From positions 1-33,669 of the forward strand of contig JANXAQ010000327.1 of assembly GCA_025062105.1 (NCBI GenBank): a stretch of DNA of 33,669 bases. The letters are read 5' to 3'. Positions 15,851 to 24,184 of this stretch are shown one piece after another. Numbering within the stretch: position 1 is the stretch's first letter; each line of letters opens with the position of its first letter. A program made the translations under genes and the position numbers. Origin of the DNA: Thermoguttaceae bacterium (lineage in GTDB: Bacteria > Planctomycetota > Planctomycetia > Pirellulales > Thermoguttaceae). The notes beneath the pieces were generated by a model that saw only the letters and a program-made list of their open reading frames with translations, had not been told where the DNA came from and did no database searches.

Positions 15851-16156
15851 AGCTCTACTGAAAAGACATTTTTATGAGAAAAAGTTTACCTTCCTGAAAA
15901 TTCCCAGCATCCTTAAAGCGACTATTTTCTAGACCTCTTAGCTCGACTTTTGGCATTTTAGGCCTTCTCCCGGAAGGGGAAAACTCTAAGTCCTTGTAAC
16001 TATTGGAGTTAGGAAATTGCGCGAACAAAAGGAAGTCTTGTCGTAACTACTGGAAACAAAAGGATTTAGGGAAAATGGGAAAAGTCGAGCTTAGAGGGTA
16101 GGGACGTTGAGCCCCCACCGAGAAACCTCAACCGCTCAATTTTAGGAGAGTTCCTA
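15851..16156 (-). repeat. Family C repeat interrupted by a family B element
   Basis: The left arm (15851-15933) carries GAAAAGACATTTTTATGAG, TTTACCTTCCTGAAAATTCC and the TATTTTCTAG block. The right arm (16098-16156) carries GTTGAGCCCCCACCGAGAAA and CAATTTTAGGAGAGTTCC. Together they match the reverse family C copy at 18891-19051, with a complete family B element between the arms. Confidence 0.65.
15934..16097 (+). mobile_element. Family B element inserted in a family C copy
   Basis: The 18-bp ends CCTCTTAGCTCGACTTTT and AAAAGTCGAGCTTAGAGG are inverted repeats with one mismatch. Their position inside a split family C copy shows that the CCTCT/AGAGG outermost bases belong to the mobile unit. 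About 164 bp, non-coding. Confidence 0.78.
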
Positions 16157-16317
16157 AGTCGAATGTTATCTAAAAATTAGAACGATAGGCAGTCGGCCCA
16201 AGCTTATACCACCTTCCGGGCATAGAAAGAACTTCAGGAGTAACTGGATTTGCATAAAGGAGGATGTAAGTGTTTGGAAGTGCAAACATGTGTCCCTCTT
16301 CCAAAGGAGACCGAGTC

Positions 16318-17844
16318 ATGAAGGTCTGGCCCAAAATCATTATCCGCATCCTGGCAACCTGGTGTTTGGTAGCCGGTGGTTTTTGGGAGGCCATAGGCCA
16401 GCGGATGGTTCAGACAGCGGAAAAAGCCCCCTCCACGCCATCGGCTCGAGCAAAGCCGATGGATGATGGGGGGCCCATTCGACTGCATCCGGAAAACGGG
16501 CATTATTTCCTCTGGCGGGGTAAGCCGACTGTGCTCATTGGTTCCGGCGAGCATTATGGAGCAGTGCTTAATTTGGATTTTGATTTTCATCGGTATTTTG
16601 CTACTCTGGCAGCCGACGGTTTGAACCATACCCGTACATTTTCTGGCACCTATCGAGAACTACCCAGTTCGTTTGGCATCACAGAGAACACCCTGGCGCC
16701 CAAGCCCAACCGCTACATTGCTCCTTGGGCCCGCAGTACCACGCCCGGCTACTACGACGGGGGCAATAAGTTTGATCTGAGCCGTTGGGACGAGGCGTAT
16801 TTCCGCCGTCTGCATGAGTTTATGCGGGCCGCCCAACGGAGCGGCGTCGTTGTCGAGATGAATTTGTTCTGCCCCTTGTATGAGGAGGAACTTTGGAAGG
16901 CTTCCCCGATGAATATCCGCAATAATATCAACGACATTGGCGATTGCCCCCGAACGGAAGTCTTCACCTTAAAGCATCCGAAACTTTTGGAAGTACAGAT
17001 TGCCGTAACCCGAAAAATCGTTCAGGAGTTGAACCCCTACGATAATCTCTACTATGAAGTGTGCAATGAGCCGTATTTCGGCGGCGTGCAGGAGGATTGG
17101 CAACGACGGATCACCGATGTGATTGTAGAAACCGAACGAGAACTTCCAAATAAACATTTAATTTCCTGGAATATCGCTAACGGCCGAAAAAAGGTAGAAA
17201 ATCCCCACCCGGCCGTTTCTATCTTCAACTTCCACTACTGTGTACCGCCGGATACCGTAGCTATGAATTATCACCTGAACAAAGTAATCGGCGAAAACGA
17301 GACCGGTTTCCGCGGCAAAGAGGACGTCCTCTATCGGACCGAAGCATGGGCTTTTATCCTGGCTGGTGGTGGGCTGTTCAGCCATTTAGATTATTCGTTC
17401 ACACCTAGGCATCCAGACGGTACCTTTCGGGACTATAAGTCTCCGGGCGGGGGCAGCCCAGAATTACGTAAACAATTATCCATTTTAAAACAGTTCATCG
17501 AACGTTTCGATTTCATCCGGATGCGACCGGACAGTTCTTTCATCAAACAAATTTCGGAAAAACTTTCCGTGCAGGCTTTGGTCCAACCAGGCAGAGCCTA
17601 TGCTATCTATTTACATGTGCCGCTTCCAGAAAAGCCAAAAAACCTCCAAGAGCTTCTCCGAGAGCAGATTCAGACCGATTTGGTCCTGGATCTGCCAGCA
17701 GGCTCCTACCGGGCAGAATGGGTTGATACGAAGACGGGGCAAATTGCTGATTCGGCCCGATTCGAGCATGCCGGTGGGCTGAAAAAACTTCGTTCCCCAG
17801 TCTTTGCCAACGACATCGCCCTTGGAATCCAGACCCTCAAGTAA
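16318..17844 (+). CDS. Secreted cellulase-like glycoside hydrolase, putative
   Basis: 508 residues from the ATG at 16318, which has AAAGGAGA upstream and begins a signal peptide (MKVWPKIIIRILATWCLVAG). An in-frame GTG at 16270, itself preceded by AAGGAGG, would add 16 residues ahead of the signal sequence and is less likely. The mature protein opens with an HPENGHYFLWRGKPTVLIGS strand common in DUF4038/GH5-like proteins, and the TIM-barrel motif YYEVCNEPYFGG supplies the likely acid/base Glu251. A later IGENETGF offers a candidate nucleophile (Glu326 or Glu328). The C-terminal 100 residues look like a beta-sandwich. A role in polysaccharide breakdown is inferred; the substrate is not predictable. 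Confidence 0.7.
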   Translation: MKVWPKIIIRILATWCLVAGGFWEAIGQRMVQTAEKAPSTPSARAKPMDDGGPIRLHPENGHYFLWRGKPTVLIGSGEHYGAVLNLDFDFHRYFATLAADGLNHTRTFSGTYRELPSSFGITENTLAPKPNRYIAPWARSTTPGYYDGGNKFDLSRWDEAYFRRLHEFMRAAQRSGVVVEMNLFCPLYEEELWKASPMNIRNNINDIGDCPRTEVFTLKHPKLLEVQIAVTRKIVQELNPYDNLYYEVCNEPYFGGVQEDWQRRITDVIVETERELPNKHLISWNIANGRKKVENPHPAVSIFNFHYCVPPDTVAMNYHLNKVIGENETGFRGKEDVLYRTEAWAFILAGGGLFSHLDYSFTPRHPDGTFRDYKSPGGGSPELRKQLSILKQFIERFDFIRMRPDSSFIKQISEKLSVQALVQPGRAYAIYLHVPLPEKPKNLQELLREQIQTDLVLDLPAGSYRAEWVDTKTGQIADSARFEHAGGLKKLRSPVFANDIALGIQTLK

Positions 17845-18116
17845 GATCGCATGCCTTCTCGAATAAGCAGTTTTAGCCCGGAAACGGGCACCCCACCTCT
17901 GCACTGATTGCTAGCTCTGTTCATTGATTGCTGGTTGTATTGCCTGGTTGGGATTCTATTGAAAGGTTGTCCACAGCCTGGGAAGGTTTTAGCCATGGTG
18001 GTCGGTTTTGCTTCCGTTTTGGTGAGTTTGGACCTCCGATCGTAAAAGGCTTCCAACCAGCGGGGATTGCTCCGAAAGCAGAAATCTGCCAGCTGGACTT
18101 TGTCTGCTGGAAAATC
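17845..18116. other. Intergenic, no supported gene
   Basis: It contains a small stem GCCCGGAAACGGGC (about 17875-17888) without a T-run. Two overlapping open frames here show no domain or ribosome binding site. Confidence 0.5.
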
Positions 18117-18120
18117 TTTT

Positions 18121-18311
18121 GAAACCTCTGCAAAAATCCTGAACATATAGTGAACTGCAGGAACTTTTGATTCTGTAGCCGCTGGCTTCTCCTACCCGAA
18201 TTCTCCTTATCTATTGGGTGCTAACATGCTAGCCCCCCTCGGGATTGGGTTAAAGGGGAGGTAGCCAACATGATATAAAAAATATCCCCCTTAAAGTTAT
18301 ACGAAAGTTCC
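18121..18311 (+). repeat. Family A repeat with 4-bp flanks TTTT
   Basis: It starts GAAACCTCTGCAAAAATCCT and ends TATACGAAAGTTCC. TTTT flanks both sides (18117-18120 and 18312-18315), a possible target duplication although the sequence is simple. Core blocks are in family order. Confidence 0.75.
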
Positions 18312-18410
18312 TTTTATATAAACAAATTCCCAATATTGAACAAACGAATAATATCTATCAACTACTTCCCATTCCCTCAACTTTTAGAGGTTCCTCATAA
18401 AATTGGAATA

Positions 18411-18602
18411 GGAGAACCTTTGTATAATCCTGAATGTATAATCAATTATATGAACTTTTGATTCGATAAGCTTTATTTACTCCTATCCAAACACCGACGA
18501 TATGTAGGATGCTACCAGTGCAAGCAATCCAATGTGTTGGGCCAGGCAGGGAAGGGAACCAAAATGGTATAAAAATATATCCTTTAAATCGTGCAGAACT
18601 CC
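18411..18602 (+). repeat. Family A repeat, diverged
   Basis: It starts GGAGAACCTTTGTATAATCC and ends CGTGCAGAACTCC. The ATATGAACTTTTGATTCGAT, CACCGACGATATGTAGGATG and GGTATAAAAATATATCC blocks follow the family. A lone AGAGGTTCC at 18385-18393 just upstream may be the end of a further lost copy. Confidence 0.7.
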
Positions 18603-18730
18603 TTTTTGAGGTTCCCAATGGGTTTTTGGCTGACCGGCCGAGAAATGCTGGGCCTTTAAGAATAGGGGTTTGGGGACTGAGAACAAATTGGAGAGGGAAA
18701 CTGCTTTTCCGGCAGGAACGGCTAGGCCTA

Positions 18731-18895
18731 CCTCTTAGCTCAACTTTTGCCAATTTTCCCTAACTGGTTTTAGTGCCAGCAGTTATGACGAAACTACCCT
18801 TTGTTCATCCAATTTCCTAAGTCCAATATTTACTAGGAGATAGAACAGCCCTCTGCCAGGGCGAAGTCAAAATTGGCAAAAGTCGAGCTAAGAGG
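18731..18895 (-). repeat. Family B repeat, reverse
   Basis: The ends CCTCTTAGCTCAACTTTTGC and GGCAAAAGTCGAGCTAAGAGG (one base shorter when aligned) are inverted repeats. The internal CTTTGTTCATCCAATTTCCT block is the reverse of the forward copies. The AGAGG at its right end is shared with the family C copy that follows. Confidence 0.75.
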
Positions 18896-19051
18896 CCGTC
18901 CGAAAAAGCATTTTCTATGATGAAAGCAGTTTTCCTTCCTCAATGCCCCAGAATCCCCAAAATCCCTGTTTTGAAAGAGTCTGAAGGATAGAAGCCGGTC
19001 GGCCCAAACCGATTGGAACCCAGCCCAATCCCCCATTTTAGGAAAGCCTCT
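18891..19051 (-). repeat. Family C repeat, reverse
   Basis: It runs from AGAGGCCGTCCGAAAAAGC to ATTTTAGGAAAGCCTCT, with TTTTCTATGATGAAAGCAG, CCCAGAATCCCCAAAATCCC and GAAGCCGGTCGGCCC inside. It ends about 30 bp before the stop codon of the membrane-protein gene. Confidence 0.75.
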
Positions 19052-19082
19052 TAGGCAGGCGATGGCGGAGTGTTCAAAGGAA

Positions 19083-20141
19083 TTAGCTGGGACGGCTTTG
19101 GGCCTGGGAGATGGTTTCCGACAAGTCGGCCTGCTGGAGGGCTTCGGCCACTTCCGAACGACTGCCCAGATAGGTGAAGATGCCACAGGCGGCAAAAAGC
19201 ACAGTAATCACCCGATAGGCCAAAGCTACCATCAACCCTTGGCCGGCAGCCATACGAAGGCCTTCCGGTCCCGGTGTTCTTTCGTATAAAAATTCCAACA
19301 CCGCTTCAAAAGGTCCCAATGGAAGGGGAATGACTCCCATCGAGGCGCTGATGGGCATGATCACAAAATGGCTTGTCAGCGGCAAAACCCGTTCATATAA
19401 CCCACAGGCAATCCAAAAAACCCCAATGGCAAAAAGACTATGTACCCCCACACTCATCAGGCTAGAATTGACAAGTACCAACCAGCGATGCCGGTAGAGC
19501 CGAACCGCTTCCAGAAGACTATCTAGTATCGGACCGACTTTCGGAATGCCAGCCATCAGGCGACTTAGCCGACCCTGTGTCAAACCCGGAATAAATAGCA
19601 TCAGCATCCCCGCCGTACCGGCCAGGGTAATAGCTAGAGTCAATTGGCAGGCTAGCCGAAGCTCGGGTTGCTGACTCTGATGGAATCCGACGGCCACGAT
19701 GGCAACAGCAGCAACTACAAACAAAATGTACAGCCCCAGCACCCGATCAACCACCACCGTGGCAGCAGCTTGAGCTCGGCGGCCCGACTGCTGCCGGGCC
19801 AGCAAAAACGCCTTCAGCAAATCGCCTCCCACAATCCCCATCGGCGCTAAATTAAATAGATACCCAAGGAAACTAATCCGCATCCCCTCCCGGAACGAAA
19901 GCGGCAGGTCTAAAGCCCGTACCAAATACAACCAACGAACAAAGGTCAAAAAGGTGGCTGCCCAGCAGGCGGCCGTAGCCAGCAGCAAATATTCCCACTG
20001 CTTCGGCTGCGCCCAAAGACGGCCAAACGTGTCCGGATCCTTCGCTTCGGCCCGATAAAGCAAAAAAGCCACAATCCCCAACGAAAGTAGAATCTTCAGG
20101 GCGGTGGAAACTCTATTCCAGGCACTGCCTCGGCCGGACAA
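19083..20141 (-). CDS. UPF0104/AglD2-type integral membrane protein
   Basis: 352 residues, about the usual length for the lysylphosphatidylglycerol synthase transmembrane-domain family (UPF0104, TIGR00374). At least seven hydrophobic segments can be seen, including LKILLSLGIVAFLLY near the N-terminus, LGLYILFVVAAVAIVAVGF and MLMLFIPG. The conserved LGYLFNLAPMGIVGGDLLKA segment, matching the family's N-x-x-P-x-G-x-G-G-D pattern, is present. Members are proposed flippase-like or lipid-modifying inner-membrane proteins; without the C-terminal DUF2156 domain, aminoacylation is not expected. The start is a TTG with AAAGGAG at about 7 bases; no ATG fits better. It stands alone, followed by a family C repeat. 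Confidence 0.88.
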   Translation of the reverse strand: MSGRGSAWNRVSTALKILLSLGIVAFLLYRAEAKDPDTFGRLWAQPKQWEYLLLATAACWAATFLTFVRWLYLVRALDLPLSFREGMRISFLGYLFNLAPMGIVGGDLLKAFLLARQQSGRRAQAAATVVVDRVLGLYILFVVAAVAIVAVGFHQSQQPELRLACQLTLAITLAGTAGMLMLFIPGLTQGRLSRLMAGIPKVGPILDSLLEAVRLYRHRWLVLVNSSLMSVGVHSLFAIGVFWIACGLYERVLPLTSHFVIMPISASMGVIPLPLGPFEAVLEFLYERTPGPEGLRMAAGQGLMVALAYRVITVLFAACGIFTYLGSRSEVAEALQQADLSETISQAQSRPS

Positions 20142-20189
20142 TGAGTGTCTCCTTTGCTAGAAAACTACAAAAGTAAGTTCGCCGAAAGG

Positions 20190-20475
20190 CACACTGTTAT
20201 ACCAAGCGGCTGGCCATCCCCATAGGCAAATCCTGAAAGCTCGTTCAAAAACACGAAATGGGCAAAATAGGTAATATAGGAAAAGTAGTTTCCCAAGGTA
20301 AACCCCTTCTAATCTGCAAGATAATGTTTTCCAAATCTTGCAGTTTCTCCAAAGCAACATTCGGATGGGTATAAAAACTTCGTTATCCACCTTTACTAGG
20401 TGATCATTTTGGGGGCCGTTGTGCAGCTGCATATCGCAAATGGTGTAACTGGTGTATAACAACAAGCGATGAATG
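20190..20475 (-). repeat. Family D repeat, reverse, diverged
   Basis: It runs from CACACTGTTATACC to GGTGTATAACAACAAGCGAT, related to the D ends. GGGCAAAATAGGTAATATAGG, split over the middle, and the CAAATCTTGCAGTTTCTCCA block mirror the copy at 21099-21387. A minus-strand open frame over this interval is probably fortuitous. Confidence 0.5.
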
Positions 20476-20511
20476 GAGGGGCTTTCTTCCTTCTTCCTTT
20501 TGCACTTCGCC

Positions 20512-20545
20512 TCTCGGTGTTCTACACAAAACTTAGACTCATGGC
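20512..20545 (-). repeat. Family D terminus fragment
   Basis: TCTCGGTGTTCTACACAAAA followed by CTTAGACTC resembles the start of the D copy at 21099. Nothing further downstream aligns convincingly, so this is scored as a fragment. Confidence 0.35.
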
Positions 20546-21098
20546 GCATCGCAAAGCTGAATTCCCATTAGAACCCCCTATCGATACTACCTCAGCTAAA
20601 TCCTAGATTACTAGTAAGGTGGGATATTCTAGAGAAATACAGGTGATAGTACACAGAAAAATATTTTGCGAAAACTTTCCTAACTTTTCCAAACTGCCTG
20701 ACTTCCCAAAAGAAAGGGTATTCACAACGAATACACAATGGCGGGGAATACGGGTGGCCAAGCACCGGAAGCGGCTCCTGGAACCGATTGTGGATTGACC
20801 ATTTTTTGATTAGCTAACTATTCATTCGAAGCGAGTATCAGCTGAGGAAAATTATGAAAACTCTTAAAAATATCTATGTTTCCCAAATTACCCTGTTTTT
20901 CTTTCCTAAAATCCCGGTTTTCTTCAAACGGTAGGTTCTGATGGAGTTCTTCCATTCGGCGAAGTGCTATTTTTGGTGGTTTGGTGTGGTGCGTTCGGAA
21001 AAGACGTTTTAAAAGATTAGATTATTCTGGCTGATGGGCCGAATCTACTTTTATCCCCACTTTCGGGGGATTTTTAAAAATTGGGCCCCCCATCATTC
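20546..21098. other. Intergenic, no gene; one terminator-like hairpin
   Basis: AT-rich, with no supported coding frame. A short stem-loop ATCCCC/GGGGAT at 21053-21071 is followed by TTTT, like an intrinsic terminator for the + strand, but no + strand gene lies nearby upstream. Parts around 20870-21010 may be eroded family C sequence. Confidence 0.4.
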
Positions 21099-21387
21099 CT
21101 CGCTGTTCTACACAAGTTAGAGTTCAGAGGCTCGGACATCCCTTTAGGAAAATGCCGAAAGTTTGTGGAAGGAAATTGAATGGATAAAACAGGCTATATA
21201 GGCAATAGTTTCTAAAACCAAACACTTCCTGATCTTCCAAATCTTCCAAAGGATCTTTCCCGAATGGTGTCATTTCTCTAAAGTAACGGTTGGCTTCTTT
21301 TGAGAAGTTTGTTATACCCCTAGGTGGGGCAATCGCTTTGGCCCATTGGGAGGAGAAATCCATCCCAAAAGATGTGGATAACAGGGA
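21099..21387 (-). repeat. Family D repeat, reverse
   Basis: It starts CTCGCTGTTCTACACAAGTT and continues AGAGTTCAGAGGCTCGGAC, the reverse complement of the right end of the intact copy at 27361-27613. It ends GATGTGGATAACAGGG. Internal blocks such as TGGATAAAACAGGCTATATA are shared. Its right end touches the start of a family A copy. Confidence 0.6.
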
Positions 21388-21763
21388 GCCATCTTTCCAG
21401 GGAGATATCTTGGGAACCTCTGCATAATTCAAAGGGAATGTTTTTATACCATTTTGGCTTACCCCCTCTCTAATACAACATATAGGATTGCTAGCATTAT
21501 AAGCACCTAATAGATAGTAGCAGACAGGTAGAACAACTGAACATCTAGAGATCAAAAGCTCACAAAGTTCACTAGATGTTCAGAATTCGGGAGAGGTTCC
21601 TTTGATACGATTTTGGTCCCCTCCGCCTCTGCCCCCATATATTGGGTTACTAGCACTGCTTAGCAGCCTACATAGAGTAGGCGTTTGGGTGAAAAACAGC
21701 TAAAGCCTACCGAATCAGAAATTCATAGAGTTCACTATATGTTCAGGATTATGCCGAGGTTCC
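21385..21763 (-). repeat. Family A repeat (outer) interrupted by another A copy
   Basis: The left arm GGAGCCATCTTTCCAGGGAG to ATATCTTG (21385-21412) and the right arm from GATACGATTTTGGT to ATGCCGAGGTTCC (21605-21763) form one reverse family A copy once the inner element is removed. The core GGTTACTAGCACTGCTTAGC and the GTTCACTATATGTTCAGG block are present. Confidence 0.65.
21413..21600 (-). mobile_element. Family A element nested in another A copy
   Basis: Complete reverse copy from GGAACCTCTGCATAATTC to TTCGGGAGAGGTTCC, flanked by CTTG (21409-21412) and TTTG (21601-21604), a 4-bp duplication with one mismatch. The outer copy reads through once it is removed. Confidence 0.75.
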
Positions 21764-21774
21764 GAACATAGATG

Positions 21775-21920
21775 AGTGCGATTTTTGCCATTTACTTATG
21801 TTTCAAGGAGGTATGGCGAAGAACTCCTTTGATGCGCACAATTTCCTAAATCTCCCAATTCCAGGGAGTGATAGCTTTGCCTTTTCAGCAGGATACTGCA
21901 ATGGCAGAAGTGGAGCTTCA
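21775..21920 (-). repeat. Family B repeat, diverged
   Basis: GTGCGATTTTTGCCATTTAC at the left and ATGGCAGAAGTGGAGCTTCA at the right are degenerate family B ends. The internal CACAATTTCCTAAAT matches other reverse copies. It abuts a family C copy. Confidence 0.5.
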
Positions 21921-22072
21921 GAAAACCTCCCGGAAACCCGCTTTCCATGATGAAAAGTAGTCTTATAAATTGCCTAAAATCCTCAAAATCCCTATTTTTA
22001 AGGAGTTGAGGGGGGCCGGTCGGCCACAACCCATAGGAAACTATCAAAATCCCATTTCAGCCCAGCCTTTGA
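21919..22072 (-). repeat. Family C repeat abutting the synthase-homologue stop
   Basis: It runs from AGAAAACCTCCCGGAAACCC through CTTTCCATGATGAAAAG and CTCAAAATCCCTATTTTTA to TTTCAGCCCAGCCTTTG. It ends 6 bp before the stop codon of the gene at 22079-23395. Confidence 0.6.
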
Positions 22073-22078
22073 AAAAGC

Positions 22079-23395
22079 TCAGCCTTCGTATTTGCGGATT
22101 AGCACGCCGGCGGCTTGGCCCTGGGGGGTGACATTGATGTTGATAAAGCAGGAACCAGGCGGTTGAGCTGCTTCCCGAACCACATAGATAGGGCATTCCG
22201 GATCGGGTGTCTGGTAGTTCAAGGTGGCAAAAAGTTGGCCGTGCTCTAAGGCCAATAGGCTGGCTACCAGTTCCACCAAGCCGCTGCCGGCGCCCAGGTT
22301 GCCGAAATAGCTTTTGGCGGCCACTATGGGAACGGGCTTCTGCCGCTGGCCAAAGACGGCCTGGATAGCCTGGGCTTCTTCTCGGTCGCTGCTATGGGTA
22401 CTGAGGCCATGGGCGTGCAGATGGCCGATTTGGTCCGGGTGCATGGCGGCTCGATCCAGCAAACTGCGTAAAACCAGTTCGATAGCCCGATCTCGCCGGG
22501 CCAGCAATCGGCGTTCGGCTACCGAGTGGGAGGCCGCAGCCAGTACCTCTGCATAGATTTTGGCTCCCCGAGCCTGGGCGTAGGAGAGGGTCTCTAAAAC
22601 GACTGCTCCCGCCCCTTCCCCAAGGACCATGCCTGTACGATCACGGTCGAAAGGTCGGCTTGCTTGTTCGGGGGCGAACCGGCTGTCGGCTAATTGCTCT
22701 TGCTGGAAGGCGTGAATGGTTTTCATCGGATGAAGTCGGGTACCGGTGCTGCCAGCCACCATTACATCGGCATCCCCCCGCCGGAGAATCTCAAAGGCTT
22801 CGCCTACAGCCAAATTGGCCGACGCCTCCCGCTGGGTGATCGAATTGTTCGGTCCGCGCAGATCATTGAAGATAGCAAAATGGCTTGCCGGCATGTTGGG
22901 CAGATATTTTAATAGCCAAAGCGGCTCCAGTTTGGACATGCCTTCCAAGGCCCATCGATCAAACTCGAATCGGCCCTGGGAATTAATACAAGCTTGGATG
23001 GGCTCGATAAAATCTTCGGGTAGCGTCAGCATATAGTCGCTGCCGAAACTGACGCCGATTCGGTCCGGATCATATTGGCCGGGCCGAAGCCCTGCATCGG
23101 CCATCGCCCGCTGCGCAGCAGCCACTCCCATCTGCGACTCTCGACACATGACCTTCAGTTGTTTGCGGATGGCCTTGGTCTGCTCTTTATCCACCGGGAG
23201 AAACTCCTCGGCTCTGCCCTGAAAATCCCAGACCTCTGCTCCATAAGATGCAGGTAATATCCCACTTGGGAGGTGTTCAAGCGGACGAACCCCACTTCGG
23301 CCTCCAATCAACGACTCCCAGAATGCCTCCTTTGTGCAGCCAATCGGCGAAATCACCCCTATGCCGGTAATTACTACTCGTTGAGTTTGGAGCAT
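22079..23395 (-). CDS. Ketoacyl-synthase homologue lacking catalytic Cys and one His
   Basis: 438 residues with the full FabF-type thiolase fold. It starts MLQTQRVVITGIGVISPIG, has the GPNNSI segment before the active-site helix, FDRDRTGMVLGEGAGAVVLE, LHAHGLSTHSSD and KSYFGN. Aligned to FabF spacing, the nucleophile Cys position is Glu190 (codon 22826-22828), the first His is kept (His329), the Lys is kept (Lys361) and the second His is Asn366 (codon 22298-22300). The C-terminal GFGGTN gating loop is replaced by VTPQGQ. It therefore should not condense acyl chains by the usual mechanism and resembles a chain-length-factor-like or decarboxylase-like subunit. No acyl carrier protein or intact synthase is adjacent. 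The ATG has a rather distant GGAGGG (about 13 bases). Confidence 0.88.
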   Translation of the reverse strand: MLQTQRVVITGIGVISPIGCTKEAFWESLIGGRSGVRPLEHLPSGILPASYGAEVWDFQGRAEEFLPVDKEQTKAIRKQLKVMCRESQMGVAAAQRAMADAGLRPGQYDPDRIGVSFGSDYMLTLPEDFIEPIQACINSQGRFEFDRWALEGMSKLEPLWLLKYLPNMPASHFAIFNDLRGPNNSITQREASANLAVGEAFEILRRGDADVMVAGSTGTRLHPMKTIHAFQQEQLADSRFAPEQASRPFDRDRTGMVLGEGAGAVVLETLSYAQARGAKIYAEVLAAASHSVAERRLLARRDRAIELVLRSLLDRAAMHPDQIGHLHAHGLSTHSSDREEAQAIQAVFGQRQKPVPIVAAKSYFGNLGAGSGLVELVASLLALEHGQLFATLNYQTPDPECPIYVVREAAQPPGSCFININVTPQGQAAGVLIRKYEG

Positions 23396-23830
23396 AATAT
23401 GAAACGAACCCTCCGTATCCGAAACCTAAGCCCATAAAAAACAGCACCGGACCTTTTAATCCACAACTTCTTTTCCCACAAGACAGTTATAATCCTTCGG
23501 CCGAGTAAAGTGGCCTTAGTGTCTCTCCTCTCCCCTGACGCCAAAATCCCAGTATAGGGTGAGGGGAAAGCAACGGTCAGCGAGCTTTTCTGCCCCGCAG
23601 ACGACATTAAACTTTGGCTCAGACAGCCTCTCCCACCTCAAGGAAGAAGCTAGTGTCTTCGCTCGGCTGAAATGTTGCGAAACTTTTAGTTTAACCAACT
23701 TATCCCATTGCGTCGAGAAGAAAGTAATTCCAAGGGCCGACGGAAATTCTGTGGTTCAATTGGCAAAATAAAATACCCTAGACAACCCCAAGTCTATCTG
23801 CCGCCAATCCCCCTTTGCCCAACACCCACT
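23396..23830. other. Intergenic, nothing recognised
   Basis: Upstream of the synthase homologue, so it should contain its promoter. Several short open frames have no domain. No repeat-family member was recognised until the family B copy at 23831. Confidence 0.5.
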
Positions 23831-23993
23831 CATCTCGACTTTTGCCATTTTTAACTTCATCCCGGAAGGGGAAAGTTCTAGCTTCTTATGAAACTATTGG
23901 ACTTATTAGGAAATTAGGTGAACAAAAGGAGGTTTCGCCGTAACTATTGGAGTCAAGCCCAGTTAGGGAAAAATGGCAAAAGTCGAGCTCATG
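23831..23993 (+). repeat. Family B repeat
   Basis: It starts CATCTCGACTTTTGCCATTT and ends AATGGCAAAAGTCGAGCTCA. Internal CCCGGAAGGGGAAAGTTCTA, ACTTATTAGGAAATTAGGTG and AACAAAAGGAGG match the forward copy at 24020-24184. Confidence 0.8.
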
Positions 23994-24019
23994 TTCTCCC
24001 GGATATAGCAACCTTAGCT

Positions 24020-24184
24020 CCTCTAAGCTTGACTTTTGCCAATTTTGGTCTTCTGCTGAAATGAGAAAGGTTCTAACTCCTTGAAATTATCGAACTTAGG
24101 AAATTGTGTAAACAAAAGGAGGGTTTGCTGCAACCTCTGGTGTCAAAACAACTTAGGAAAAACGGCAAAAGTCGAGCTAAGAGG
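24020..24184 (+). repeat. Family B repeat, second of a tandem pair
   Basis: It starts CCTCTAAGCTTGACTTTTGC and ends GGCAAAAGTCGAGCTAAGAG(G). It lies about 27 bp after another forward B copy and is followed without a gap by a family C copy. Confidence 0.8.

Noticed and set aside
16270-16317. GTG at 16270 as the start of the glycoside-hydrolase-like gene
   Set aside because: It has a good ribosome binding site but would put 16 polar residues before a clear signal peptide; the ATG at 16318 also has a strong site.
20157-20549. 130-residue open frame on the minus strand
   Set aside because: It runs through a family D repeat and contains no domain; probably fortuitous.
21124-21555. 143-residue open frame on the minus strand
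   Set aside because: It spans the D and A repeats; the frame is not kept in other copies of these repeats.
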